Positions 7,700-15,647 of a DNA stretch of 64,000 bases are shown piece by piece. Source of the stretch: Arthrobacter sp. SDTb3-6 (GTDB taxonomy: Bacteria > Actinomycetota > Actinomycetes > Actinomycetales > Micrococcaceae); NCBI RefSeq assembly GCF_013376095.1, contig NZ_JAAMFN010000005.1:103666-167665 (forward strand). The letters run 5' to 3'. The notes beneath the pieces were generated by a model, which saw nothing but the letters and a program-made list of their open reading frames with translations, searched no databases and was not told the DNA's origin. How positions within the stretch are numbered: the first letter of the stretch is position 1; each line of letters opens with the position of its first letter. A program made the position numbers and the translations under genes.

Positions 7700-8097
7700 A
7701 AGTCGGACCGAGTGGACCGTTGTCCGCTTCCGCGGTGTTCCTTGGTGCGTTCAAAACAATAGCCCAAACCCGCGCGAGTGCATAATCGGGTCCGCCACCC
7801 CCCGGCACGGGCCGCCTCCAGCCAGGCAGTGTGACCACGCACACAGCACGTATTTTCGCCCGAGCCTCCCAAAAACGGGTCAAACCACCCCAAATGGGCC
7901 CCCGAATCACACGCCTGTAATTCACGGCGGACGGGCAACTTCCGCGCGATTGCTGCGATCCAGGGCCGTCACCCGTCCGAGCCCCGAACGCCGCAGCGCG
8001 CCGATTTGGCGTTTGGGAAAAAGCTCAGGTAATGTTTTCAGCGCAGCAACACGGACTGCCGAAGCGGAGACGCCACAGGCCAGGAAGAAACGCTGAT
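7700..8097. other. Gene-free spacer between tRNA genes
   Basis: About 400 bases separate the minus-strand tRNA-Val(CAC) from the plus-strand tRNA array. I see no credible gene. The segment must hold the promoter of tRNA-Val(CAC) at its left end and that of the tRNA array at its right end, but no promoter could be called with confidence. Confidence 0.5.
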
Positions 8098-8170
<73 letters not shown>

Positions 8171-8193
8171 CGCAGGACACCGTACGTACTCAC

Positions 8194-8264
8194 GGTGGGG
8201 TGGCCGAGAGGCGAGGCAACGGCCTGCAAAGCCGTGTACACGGGTTCGAATCCCGTTCCCACCT
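8194..8264 (+). tRNA. tRNA-Cys (anticodon GCA)
   Basis: Acceptor stem GGTGGGG/TCCCACC with discriminator T, anticodon arm ACGGC-CTGCAAA-GCCGT giving GCA, and T loop GTTCGAATC. It sits 23 bases after tRNA-Gly in the same array. Confidence 0.95.
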
Positions 8265-8314
8265 CCATTTGGCTGATCCAAGGTATTTTGCTGTATAGTT
8301 CAGCGGGATGCATT

Positions 8315-8386
8315 GGGCGATTGGCGCAGCGGTAGCGCGCTTCCCTGACACGGAAGAGGTCACTGGTTCGATCCCAGTATCGCCCA
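8315..8386 (+). tRNA. tRNA-Val (anticodon GAC), copy 1
   Basis: Begins GGGCGATTGGCGCAGC and ends ATCGCCCA. The anticodon arm CTTCC-CTGACAC-GGAAG gives GAC. It is nearly identical to tRNA-Val(CAC) at 7628-7699 outside the anticodon arm. Confidence 0.95.
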
Positions 8387-8441
8387 CGAATGAACGTCAC
8401 GCGTTCATTTGGCTGAAGCAATGCTTCGGCAAGCAGTAAAT

Positions 8442-8514
<73 letters not shown>

Positions 8515-8522
8515 CGGAGAAG

Positions 8523-8557
8523 AAACTGCCGGAACCTCAAAGGTTCCGGCAGTTTTT
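8523..8557 (+). terminator. Strong terminator inside the tRNA array
   Basis: A 15-bp perfect stem, AAACTGCCGGAACCT (8523-8537) with AGGTTCCGGCAGTTT (8541-8555), loop CAA, then further T residues. It separates the second tRNA-Gly from the last tRNA-Val, so the last tRNA may need its own promoter or readthrough. Confidence 0.88.
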
Positions 8558-8573
8558 CCAATCCGGCCCCCTG

Positions 8574-8645
8574 GGGCGATTGGCGCAGCGGTAGCGCGCT
8601 TCCCTGACACGGAAGAGGTCACTGGTTCGATCCCAGTATCGCCCA
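8574..8645 (+). tRNA. tRNA-Val (anticodon GAC), copy 2
   Basis: Same sequence as the tRNA-Val(GAC) at 8315-8386, with anticodon arm CTTCC-CTGACAC-GGAAG. It is the last gene of the array, just downstream of an internal terminator and just upstream of another. Confidence 0.95.
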
Positions 8646-8653
8646 CCACCAGC

Positions 8654-8697
8654 AACGTACGACGGCGACGCAAGCCTTGCGTCGCCGTCGTACGTTT
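8654..8697. terminator. Long bidirectional hairpin between tRNA array and gdx
   Basis: A 21-bp perfect inverted repeat, 8654-8674 against 8676-8696 (core ACGACGGCGACGC), is flanked by AA and TT. It lies between a plus-strand tRNA and the minus-strand gdx gene that ends at 8701, so it probably terminates both. Confidence 0.8.
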
Positions 8698-8700
8698 AAG

Positions 8701-9015
8701 CTAGTGCGCCAGCTTCAGCCCCACGATGCAGCACACGAGTCCCAGCAGCAACAGGACCTTCAGCAGCGACACCGATTCGGTGCCGGTCGCCATGGCGTAG
8801 GCGACCGTCAGGGCCGCGCCAATGCCCACCCACACCGCATAGGACGTGCCGACGGGCAGTGTCCGCATGGCCCAGGCCAGGCCCCCCATGCTGGCCGCGA
8901 GGGCCGCAACGAAAATGATGCTCGGCAGCGGCTTGCTGAAACCCTCGCTCCTGCCCAGGGCAGTGGCCCACACGGCTTCCAGCGTTCCGGAGACAATCAA
9001 GACAATCCAGGCCAT
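8701..9015 (-). CDS. gdx: SMR-family guanidinium exporter (Gdx/SugE)
   Basis: A 104-residue protein with four hydrophobic segments, the standard small-multidrug-resistance length. The conserved membrane Glu is Glu13, inside GTLEAVWATALGRSEGF, the pattern of the SugE/Gdx subfamily rather than EmrE. Gdx proteins export guanidinium in exchange for protons as antiparallel dimers. The ATG at 9015 is chosen over an upstream in-frame ATG (9093) because GGGAGG lies 8 bases before it and the upstream region is a riboswitch. The guanidine-III riboswitch at 9032-9073 on the same strand strongly supports guanidinium as the substrate. It is convergent with the tRNA array and follows the MarR gene. Confidence 0.93.
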   Translation of the reverse strand: MAWIVLIVSGTLEAVWATALGRSEGFSKPLPSIIFVAALAASMGGLAWAMRTLPVGTSYAVWVGIGAALTVAYAMATGTESVSLLKVLLLLGLVCCIVGLKLAH

Positions 9016-9031
9016 GGCACAATCCTCCCAA

Positions 9032-9073
9032 ACTCCGTCTTGTCGCTGGCCGGGTACGGCGCACCTCGTCCGG
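9032..9073 (-). promoter_or_regulatory. Guanidine-III riboswitch (ykkC-III)
   Basis: Read on the minus strand, the segment starts CCGGACGAGGTGCGCCGTAC, continues CCGG, and ends GACAAGACGG. This matches the ykkC-III / guanidine-III consensus almost base for base as I remember it. The first CCGG pairs with the second CCGG, and the ACGG near the 3' end can pair back with CCGT in the loop to form the pseudoknot. The gdx ribosome site (9024-9029) lies just 3' of it, so ligand-dependent control of translation is likely. Guanidine binding by the class is established; function here is inferred. Confidence 0.92.
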
Positions 9074-9114
9074 GTGCCTGATGGCCCTGCCATTGTGGCA
9101 CACCGGCACCGGCT

Positions 9115-9624
9115 TCAGGGCACCGTACCGTCCCGGCCGGCCCCGTGCGCCGCTCCCCCGGCAGGTGCAGCCACAGCGTCCCCGGCCGCTTCGGTGGCGG
9201 CCGTCATCTCATGCAGGAACCGCGTCAGCAGTTCCACCTCGCCCGGGGTGTACTTCCCCAGTGCCCCGCGCATGACGGCGGCCAGCGGGCCGAACATGGC
9301 GCGCCCCACCTCCCCGGCATGGTCCGTCATGGCCAGGTCCACCTGGCGGCGGTCCGTGCGGCTCCGCTGGCGCGTCACATGGCCCGAGCGTTCCAGCCTG
9401 TCCACCAGTGCCGTCGTGGCCGGCGAGCTCAGGTTAAGGGCCGCCCCGAGCTTCCCCGGTGTCAGCGGCTTCTCCCCCACACCCGGGCGCACAAGATACC
9501 CCAGCGCATTCAGGTCAGTGCGGTGCAGGCCGTAGAGGGCGGCAACCCGCTCCACATAGCGGTCTGATTCGAGAGAAAACTCCCGCATTGCAGTCAGGAG
9601 TTCTCCGTAGGGGTCGGTCGACAT
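9115..9624 (-). CDS. MarR-family transcriptional regulator
   Basis: A 169-residue protein from the second of two adjacent ATG codons. Residues about 50-110 hold the winged helix: LGAALNLSSPATTALVDRLE is the recognition region, and SRTDRRQ fits the MarR wing, which carries a conserved D-x-R. The C-terminal 25 residues are Ala/Gly-rich and probably disordered. It is divergent from the MMPL transporter gene 80 bases away and most likely represses that gene, perhaps itself too, with release by a small ligand. The ligand is unknown. Confidence 0.88.
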   Translation of the reverse strand: MSTDPYGELLTAMREFSLESDRYVERVAALYGLHRTDLNALGYLVRPGVGEKPLTPGKLGAALNLSSPATTALVDRLERSGHVTRQRSRTDRRQVDLAMTDHAGEVGRAMFGPLAAVMRGALGKYTPGEVELLTRFLHEMTAATEAAGDAVAAPAGGAAHGAGRDGTVP

Positions 9625-9707
9625 CATGGAATCAATACTCCGCCTTTCCTTACTACTTTGCTGAATTTTGTCTCTTCATGAACAAATATCTCCATCGTGG
9701 AAGTAAT
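9625..9707. promoter_or_regulatory. Divergent control region between marR and MMPL genes
   Basis: About 80 bases, clearly more AT-rich than the flanking genes, separate the two divergent starts. They include the palindrome TTCATGAA at 9675-9682. Both promoters and the MarR operator are expected here. I could not assign -35/-10 boxes with confidence. Confidence 0.55.
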
Positions 9708-11906
9708 ATGGGGGCCATGAACAGTTTCATGAGGACTTCAAGGAAATGGGTGCGGCCGGCGCTGCCGGCCCTGCTGATCCTGCTGTGGCTGGCAGCGGCC
9801 GGGGTGGGTGGGCCGACGTTCGGAAAAATCTCCCAGGTGTCCAGCAACGACCAGGCCGCCTTCCTGCCCGCCAGCGCCGAATCCACCGCGGTCCAGGAAT
9901 GGCAGCACCGGTTTGTGGACAGCAGCACCGTGCCGGCCGTGGTGCTGGTCACCGCGAAAAGCAGGCCCACGGACGGCGAACTGGAGGTCCTGGCAGCCCT
10001 CCCCCGCACGATGGGCGCCGTCGCCGGTGTCCCCCAGGGCGCAGCGGGTGCAACAACCGGCATCGCCGGGCCCATCCCGTCCCAGGACGGTCTTGCCGTC
10101 GAATACATTGTCCCGGTGGCGGACGCCGGGGACCTGAAGACGGTCGTGGACGGGCTGCGCAAGGTCCTGGCCGCGAATGTCCCGGACGGCATGAGCTACT
10201 ACGTCACGGGGCCGGCGGGGCTCGGCGCGGACCTGGTGGGCGCGTTCGCCGGGATCGACGGCGTGCTTCTGCTGGTGGCCCTGCTCGCCGTCTTTGTGAT
10301 CCTGCTGCTGGTCTACCGCTCCGTGGTCCTGCCGGTCCTGGTGCTCTTCACCTCCGTCGCGGCCCTGTGTGCGGCCATTGTGGTGGTGTATTACATGGCC
10401 CGCTGGGGTTGGATCAAGCTCAGCGGGCAGAGCCAGGGTATCCTGTCCATCCTCGTCATCGGGGCAGCCACGGATTATTCGCTGCTGCTGGTGGCCCGCT
10501 TTCGGGAAGCCCTGCACCACGTGGAGTCGGCCCGGGCCGCCCTGGGCCGTGCCCTCCGCGGGGCGTGGGAGCCGATCACCGCCTCCGCCACCACCGTGAT
10601 CCTCGCCCTGCTCTGCCTGTTGTTTTCCGAGCTGAATTCCAACCGCAGCCTGGGCCCCATCGCCGCGATCGGCATCTTCTTCTCCCTTGTGGCCGCCCTG
10701 ACCTGCCTGCCCGCCCTGCTGGCCGTCTTTGGCCGGGCCGCCTTTTGGCCGTTCCGGCCCAGGCTGGACACGGCGACCGCCCACAGCATTGCGCCGGGCA
10801 TCCCCGGCGTCCCCGGTCCGGGCGACGCCACTGCGGGCCGGGGCCTTGACGGAGTCACCGGGCTGTGGCGGCGCATCAGCCTCGTCATTGCACGCCGGCC
10901 CCGCCTGACGTGGGTTCTTTCGCTTGCCCTGCTGGTGGTTGCCAGCGGCGGCATCCTCCAGCTGCAGGCCCACGGTGTGTCGCAGACCCAGGTCATCCTG
11001 GGCCCGAGCAACGCGGTGGACGGGCAGGCCGCACTGGCGCAGCACTTCAACGCCGGCAGCGGAAGCCCCGTGGTGGTCATTGCGGACCAGGCCAAGGCGG
11101 CCCAGGTGGTTTCCGCCGTCGAAAGCTCGGGGGGCATTGCCGACGCCGCGGTCTACACGGGAAATTCGCGTCCCGGTCCGGATTCCGTCCCGGTGGCCAG
11201 GGACGGCCGGGTGATGGTCAACGCCACGCTGAAGGACCAGGCGGACTCCGATGCCGCCGAACGTGTGGTGGTGGCCCTGCGGCGGGACCTGCCCGCCGTC
11301 GACGCAGGCGTGCTGGTGGGCGGGGTGTCCGCCATTGCCCTGGACACCAACGTCACGGCACAACACGACCTGGCCACGATCATTCCCCTGGTCCTGGCCG
11401 TCATCCTGGTGGTCCTCATGGTGCTGCTGCGCTCCATCCTGGCCCCGCTGGTGCTGATCGGCTCGGTGGTCCTGTCCTACACCGCGACCATGGGCGTATC
11501 CGCCGTGGTCTTCAACCACATCTTTGGTTTTCCCGGGGCCGACGCCACCGTCCCGCTGTTTGGCTTTGTGTTCCTGGTGGCCCTGGGCGTTGACTACAAC
11601 ATCTTCCTCATGACGCGGGTCCGGGAGGAGGCCCAGCTCCTCGGAACCCGTGCCGGCGTGTTGCGCGGGCTCGGCAAGACCGGCGGCGTAATCACCTCGG
11701 CCGGCGTGGTGCTGGCCGCCACCTTCGCCGCGCTGGGCGTCATTCCGCTGCTGTTCCTGGCCCAGCTGGCCTTCATCGTCGCCTTTGGCGTGCTGCTGGA
11801 CACCACCCTTGTCCGTTCGCTGCTGGTCCCCGCACTCTCCTATGACCTTGGCGCCCGTATTTGGTGGCCGGGGGCCGCCGGGAAACGCCACGGCAAAAGT
11901 GTTTGA
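9708..11906 (+). CDS. MMPL-family RND transporter
   Basis: A 732-residue membrane protein. It has the duplicated RND layout: one membrane helix near the N terminus, an extracytoplasmic domain (residues about 40-190), a first block of helices (about 190-360), a cytoplasmic loop, then a second helix, domain and helix block (about 400-720). Family patterns include GAATDYSLLLVARFREAL in the first half and GVDYNIFLMTRVREE in the second, with the D-Y pairs of proton-relay helices. The start at ATG 9708 has GGAAG upstream; ATG 9717 is an alternative. Such proteins export lipids or drugs using the proton gradient. Control by the divergent MarR gene suggests a drug or lipophilic toxin as inducer. Confidence 0.87.
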   Translation: MGAMNSFMRTSRKWVRPALPALLILLWLAAAGVGGPTFGKISQVSSNDQAAFLPASAESTAVQEWQHRFVDSSTVPAVVLVTAKSRPTDGELEVLAALPRTMGAVAGVPQGAAGATTGIAGPIPSQDGLAVEYIVPVADAGDLKTVVDGLRKVLAANVPDGMSYYVTGPAGLGADLVGAFAGIDGVLLLVALLAVFVILLLVYRSVVLPVLVLFTSVAALCAAIVVVYYMARWGWIKLSGQSQGILSILVIGAATDYSLLLVARFREALHHVESARAALGRALRGAWEPITASATTVILALLCLLFSELNSNRSLGPIAAIGIFFSLVAALTCLPALLAVFGRAAFWPFRPRLDTATAHSIAPGIPGVPGPGDATAGRGLDGVTGLWRRISLVIARRPRLTWVLSLALLVVASGGILQLQAHGVSQTQVILGPSNAVDGQAALAQHFNAGSGSPVVVIADQAKAAQVVSAVESSGGIADAAVYTGNSRPGPDSVPVARDGRVMVNATLKDQADSDAAERVVVALRRDLPAVDAGVLVGGVSAIALDTNVTAQHDLATIIPLVLAVILVVLMVLLRSILAPLVLIGSVVLSYTATMGVSAVVFNHIFGFPGADATVPLFGFVFLVALGVDYNIFLMTRVREEAQLLGTRAGVLRGLGKTGGVITSAGVVLAATFAALGVIPLLFLAQLAFIVAFGVLLDTTLVRSLLVPALSYDLGARIWWPGAAGKRHGKSV

Positions 11907-11978
11907 CACCACGGCCGGCGGCATTAGTCTTGAGGAAGTTGGGGCGGCAATGGCCCCGTGAGTGAAGGGAGGTGCCTT

Positions 11979-12173
11979 GTGTCTGTATTTGACAACATCA
12001 AGGGCAAGGCAGAAGAACTGATCGGCAGCCATGGCGACCAGGTCAAGGACGGCATCGAGAAGGCCGGCGACTTCGTCGACGAAAAGACCGATGGCAGGTT
12101 CCAGGACCAGGTTGACGGCCTGCAGCAGGCGGGTTCGGACTACGTGGACGGGCAAGCCCAAAACGGTCAGTAA
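11979..12173 (+). CDS. Small MT0933/Rv0909-type antitoxin-like protein
   Basis: A 64-residue protein from GTG 11979 with GGGAGG at 11968-11973. It is helical and charged, with the family pattern KAGDFVDEKTDG. Proteins of this Pfam-type family are labelled antitoxin by analogy, and are abundant in Actinobacteria often without a toxin partner. No toxin-like gene adjoins it here. A stress-related or structural role is equally possible. A terminator follows at 12209. Confidence 0.8.
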   Translation: MSVFDNIKGKAEELIGSHGDQVKDGIEKAGDFVDEKTDGRFQDQVDGLQQAGSDYVDGQAQNGQ

Positions 12174-12208
12174 CACCGACCCTTCGCCCCTGAATTGGCG
12201 TCAAAGGA

Positions 12209-12254
12209 GGCGCCGGTCCCGTCGAGAGACGGCACCGGCGCCTTTCGCTTTTTT
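12209..12254 (+). terminator. Terminator after the antitoxin-like gene
   Basis: GGCGCCGGT (12209-12217) pairs with ACCGGCGCC (12234-12242), with an inner CCGTC/GACGG stem and loop GAGA. The T-rich run TTTCGCTTTTTT follows. Confidence 0.85.
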
Positions 12255-12305
12255 GGCCGCGGGCTGCTCGCTGGCGCGTGGAGCCGCTGCGTTGGGCGCC
12301 CGCTC

Positions 12306-13421
12306 CTATGCGCCCTGGCGTGCCGGCTGCGGCACAGCCCCGGATTCGCTGTCGGCAGCGCCGGCCGTACCGGCATCGCCGGCAGCCGGCGCCTCCTGGG
12401 CCTCGCGGGCAAGGGCGGTCAGCCTGGACACGGCCCGGAAGTACTTTTTCTGGTAGCCGCCGGCCATCATTTCCGGCGTGAACAGGGTGTCCAGGGGTGC
12501 TCCGCTGCCCAGGATCGGCACGTCCTTGTCATACAGGCGGTCGGCGAGGACCACGAAGCGCAGGGCCACCGACTGCTCGGTAATGGTGTGCACATTGCGC
12601 CAGACGACGGCGTCGATCCCGTCGATCAGCTGCCGGTAACGGGACGGGTGGACGCCGGCCAGGTGCTCCACGAGCGTGCCGAAGTCATCCACGGCCACGG
12701 TCTTGCCGGCAAACTCCCGGCGCATGGTGGTGTCAAGGTCGCTGTTGGGCAGCGGCTCCGGCGGGGTGGGCAGGCCGCGGTGGCGGAAGTCCTCACCGTC
12801 AATGTGCAGGATCTCGAACTGGTCCGCCAGCACCTGGATCTCGCGCTGGAAGTCAACCGCAGCGAAACGGCCGTCACCCAGGGAACCGGGCAGGGTGTTG
12901 GACGTGGCCGTCAGCTTGACACCGGCGTCGGCCAGTTCACGCATAAGCCGGGACATCAGCACGGTGTCACCGGGATCGTCCAGTTCAAATTCGTCGATGC
13001 ACACCAGCTTGTAGCTGCTCAGCGCCTCCACTGTCTTGCGGAAGGACAGGGCACCGACCAGGTTGGTGTACTCCACGAAGGTGCCGATGGCCTTGGGGCC
13101 GTCCACCTGGTGCCACAAGGAGGAGAGCAGGTGCGTCTTGCCGACGCCAAAACCGCCGTCGAGGTAGATTCCGGCGCGCGACTCGGCCTTCCTGGACTTG
13201 CCGCCGAAGAGCCTGCGGAGCCCGCCGGCCGGCTTGGCGGCCACCTGGGAGCCGAAGCCCTCCAGCACGCGCACCGCCTCGGCCTGTGAGGGCTGCGACG
13301 GATCCGGGCGGTAGCTGGCGAAGGAAACTTCGCCAAAGCGTGGCGAGGGAACAAATCCCTTCAGCAGTTCCTCCACCGACACGGCCGGCCGGCGGGTGGA
13401 AAGTTGCTCAACGTGTACCAA
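12306..13421 (-). CDS. zapE: Cell division protein ZapE (AFG1-like ATPase)
   Basis: A 371-residue P-loop ATPase. Walker A is GGFGVGKTH near residue 88 and Walker B is VCIDEFEL near residue 139, followed by a sensor region (TATSNTLP). The N-terminal RRPAVSVEELL...YRPDPSQPSQ matches the actinobacterial ZapE/AFG1 family. In other bacteria ZapE associates with the division ring under stress; its role in actinobacteria is less clear. The start is a TTG at 13421, chosen because the conserved N terminus begins there and no ATG or GTG fits. The C-terminal 25 residues are low-complexity. It is divergent from the sulfurtransferase gene. Confidence 0.88.
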   Translation of the reverse strand: MVHVEQLSTRRPAVSVEELLKGFVPSPRFGEVSFASYRPDPSQPSQAEAVRVLEGFGSQVAAKPAGGLRRLFGGKSRKAESRAGIYLDGGFGVGKTHLLSSLWHQVDGPKAIGTFVEYTNLVGALSFRKTVEALSSYKLVCIDEFELDDPGDTVLMSRLMRELADAGVKLTATSNTLPGSLGDGRFAAVDFQREIQVLADQFEILHIDGEDFRHRGLPTPPEPLPNSDLDTTMRREFAGKTVAVDDFGTLVEHLAGVHPSRYRQLIDGIDAVVWRNVHTITEQSVALRFVVLADRLYDKDVPILGSGAPLDTLFTPEMMAGGYQKKYFRAVSRLTALAREAQEAPAAGDAGTAGAADSESGAVPQPARQGA

Positions 13422-13671
13422 GGGTTGATCCGTTCATCGCAGGAATTCTATGCATGCTTCAGGGCCCCGGCGGGGGCCCCTTCAAGAATACCCACTCCGA
13501 TATTGCGCCACGTTAACTTCAGGGACTAATCCCCGGATCCCCGTGGTTACTGTAAAAAGGAAGTCCGGCCGCTTTTTTGGAAGCTGCAGCCGGTAAATAC
13601 CGCCCCGCCCCATGGATGGCACCGGAAATTCCCGGTACCGCCCGGTGCGGGCCGTCTAGGGAAGGGGCACC

Positions 13672-14592
13672 ATGCCCGTTGCAGTTGAAAAAAATGAGAA
13701 GTTTGCCAGCTACGCCCACCCGGAGCGCCTGGTTTCCACCGAATGGCTGGCCAAGGCCCTGGCCGACGGCGCCACGAAGGACGGCAGCCTGGTCGTCGTC
13801 GAATCCGATGAAGACGTGCTCCTGTACGAGACCGGCCACATCCCCGGCTCGGTCAAGGTCGACTGGCACACCGACCTGAACGACGACGTGGCCCGCGACT
13901 ACATCGACGGCGCGGCGTTTGCCAGGCTGGCCGCGGCCAAGGGCATCTCCCGCGACACCACCGTGGTGGTGTACGGCGACAAGTCCAACTGGTGGGCCGC
14001 CTACGCACTGTGGGTCTTCACCCTGTTCGGCCACCAGGACGTCCGCCTCCTCGACGGCGGCCGTGACAAGTGGATTGCCGAGGGCCGCGAATTGACCACC
14101 GAGCGCACGGCCGTCACCCCGGCCGCCGGCTACCCCGTCGTGGAGCGCAATGACGCCCCCATCCGTGCCTACAAGGAAGACGTGCTAGCACACCTGGGCA
14201 AGCCGCTGATCGACGTCCGCTCCCCCGAGGAGTACTCGGGCGAGCGCACCCACATGGCCGCCTACCCCCAGGAAGGCACCCTGCGCGGCGGGCACATCCC
14301 CACCGCCGCCTCCATCCCCTGGGGCCGCGCCGCGGACACCGACGGCACCTACCGCAGCCGCGAGGAGCTTGAGGCCCTGTACCTGGGCGAAGCGGGCCTG
14401 AAGGCCGGCGACGACGTGGTGGCCTACTGCCGCATCGGCGAGCGTTCCAGCCACACCTGGTTCGCGCTGAAGTACCTGCTGGGCTTCGAGACCGTCCGCA
14501 ACTACGACGGCTCCTGGACCGAGTGGGGCAACAGCGTCCGTGTCCCGATCACCAAGGGCACCGAGCGCGGCGAACTGCCCTCGGCGAACTAG
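13672..14592 (+). CDS. sseA: Thiosulfate sulfurtransferase (two-domain rhodanese)
   Basis: A 306-residue protein with two rhodanese domains, an inactive N-terminal one (residues about 20-150) and an active C-terminal one (170-295). The catalytic loop is CRIGERS with Cys near residue 252. It transfers sulfane sulfur from thiosulfate or mercaptopyruvate to an acceptor. A GAAGGGG ribosome site precedes ATG 13672. It is 50 bases upstream of a SufE-like gene, a pairing that suggests sulfur delivery to a shared acceptor. Confidence 0.92.
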   Translation: MPVAVEKNEKFASYAHPERLVSTEWLAKALADGATKDGSLVVVESDEDVLLYETGHIPGSVKVDWHTDLNDDVARDYIDGAAFARLAAAKGISRDTTVVVYGDKSNWWAAYALWVFTLFGHQDVRLLDGGRDKWIAEGRELTTERTAVTPAAGYPVVERNDAPIRAYKEDVLAHLGKPLIDVRSPEEYSGERTHMAAYPQEGTLRGGHIPTAASIPWGRAADTDGTYRSREELEALYLGEAGLKAGDDVVAYCRIGERSSHTWFALKYLLGFETVRNYDGSWTEWGNSVRVPITKGTERGELPSAN

Positions 14593-14642
14593 CCTGCGTC
14601 CCGGTTGTCCCTTCCAGCGGAAAGAAACGTACGCTTTAGTTG

Positions 14643-15101
14643 ATGACTACTTCACAAGCCCTCCCGCAGGCGCTGGCCGAGATCGTGAACGACTTCCAGG
14701 AACTTGAGGAAAGCGACCGCCTGACGCTCCTCCTGGAATTCTCCCGGTCCCTGCCGGCCCTGCCGGAACGCCTAACGTCCCACCCCGAACTGCTCGAACA
14801 GGTGGTGGAATGCCAGTCGCCGCTGTTCCTGACCGTCGAGGCAGAAAAGACCGACCACGGCGACGTGGTGCGGCTGTTCTTCCAGGCCCCTCCGGAGGCT
14901 CCCACCACGCGTGGTTTCGCCTCCGTCCTTTTCGAAGGGCTGGACGGGCTGACGGCGGAGGAAATCCTGGCCGTGCCGGACGACATGCCCGAACAGCTGG
15001 GCCTCACGCGCGCCATTTCGCCGCTGCGCATGCGCGGCATGTCCGCCATGCTGGGCCGGGTCAAGCGCAAGATTGCCGGCGGACTGCGCCCGGCAGCCTG
15101 A
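14643..15101 (+). CDS. sufE: SufE-family sulfur acceptor protein
   Basis: A 152-residue protein with the SufE fold pattern: an N-terminal helix (ALAEIVNDFQEL), the conserved Cys near residue 57 in VECQSPLFL, and the later SPLRMRGMSAML. SufE proteins take persulfide sulfur from a desulfurase onto this Cys. Here the neighbour is a rhodanese, not SufS, so it may accept sulfur from that enzyme. ATG 14643 is preceded by an in-frame TTG one codon earlier. The ribosome site is weak. Confidence 0.87.
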   Translation: MTTSQALPQALAEIVNDFQELEESDRLTLLLEFSRSLPALPERLTSHPELLEQVVECQSPLFLTVEAEKTDHGDVVRLFFQAPPEAPTTRGFASVLFEGLDGLTAEEILAVPDDMPEQLGLTRAISPLRMRGMSAMLGRVKRKIAGGLRPAA

Positions 15102-15124
15102 CGGCCGCACCGGACGCCACCGGC

Positions 15125-15625
15125 ATGGCCAGGAAGAAAAGTGCCGGAAGCACAGGCACCCCTGCCACAGCCGCCCTGGCTGCGGCAGGGGTGCCCTTCA
15201 CCGCGCACGCCTACACGCACGATCCCACCGCAGCCAGCTATGGGCTGGAAGCCGCCGCCGTGCTGGGCGTGCCGCCGGCGCGGGTGTTCAAGACCCTGAT
15301 GGCCGACGTCGACGGCTCCCTCACGGTGGCAGTGGTGCCGGTCAACGGCACCCTGGACCTGAAGGCCCTGGCGCATGCCCTGGGCCTGAAGCGGGCAGCC
15401 ATGGCGGACCCGGCCCGTGCCCAGCGCCGCACCGGGTACGTCCTGGGCGGCATCTCGCCCCTGGGCCAGCGCCAACACTCCCCCACTGTCGTGGACGTCT
15501 CCGCCCTCCACTTCGAGACCATTTACGTCTCCGGCGGCCGCCGCGGCTTCGACGTCGAGCTTGCCCCGGCGGACCTCATCGCCCTGACCCAGGCAATGAC
15601 CGCCCCGATCGGCCACCCGGCGTAG
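15125..15625 (+). CDS. ybaK: Cys-tRNA(Pro)/aminoacyl-tRNA deacylase, YbaK family
   Basis: A 166-residue protein. The N-terminal TPATAALAAAGVPFTAHAYTHD and the following GLEAAAVLGVPPARVFKTLM fit the YbaK/EbsC domain, with the conserved Lys near residue 58. Such proteins hydrolyse mischarged Cys-tRNA(Pro), and some act on other pairs. It follows the sufE gene by 23 bases and may be co-transcribed with it. It converges with an alpha/beta hydrolase gene. Confidence 0.9.
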   Translation: MARKKSAGSTGTPATAALAAAGVPFTAHAYTHDPTAASYGLEAAAVLGVPPARVFKTLMADVDGSLTVAVVPVNGTLDLKALAHALGLKRAAMADPARAQRRTGYVLGGISPLGQRQHSPTVVDVSALHFETIYVSGGRRGFDVELAPADLIALTQAMTAPIGHPA

Positions 15626-15647
15626 CCCGCCGGCCAGCCACCCGGGC

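Noticed and set aside
9738..12176. Long minus-strand frame opposite the MMPL transporter and the small antitoxin-like gene
   Set aside because: Its product is a low-complexity shadow. The plus-strand MMPL protein has clear RND features.
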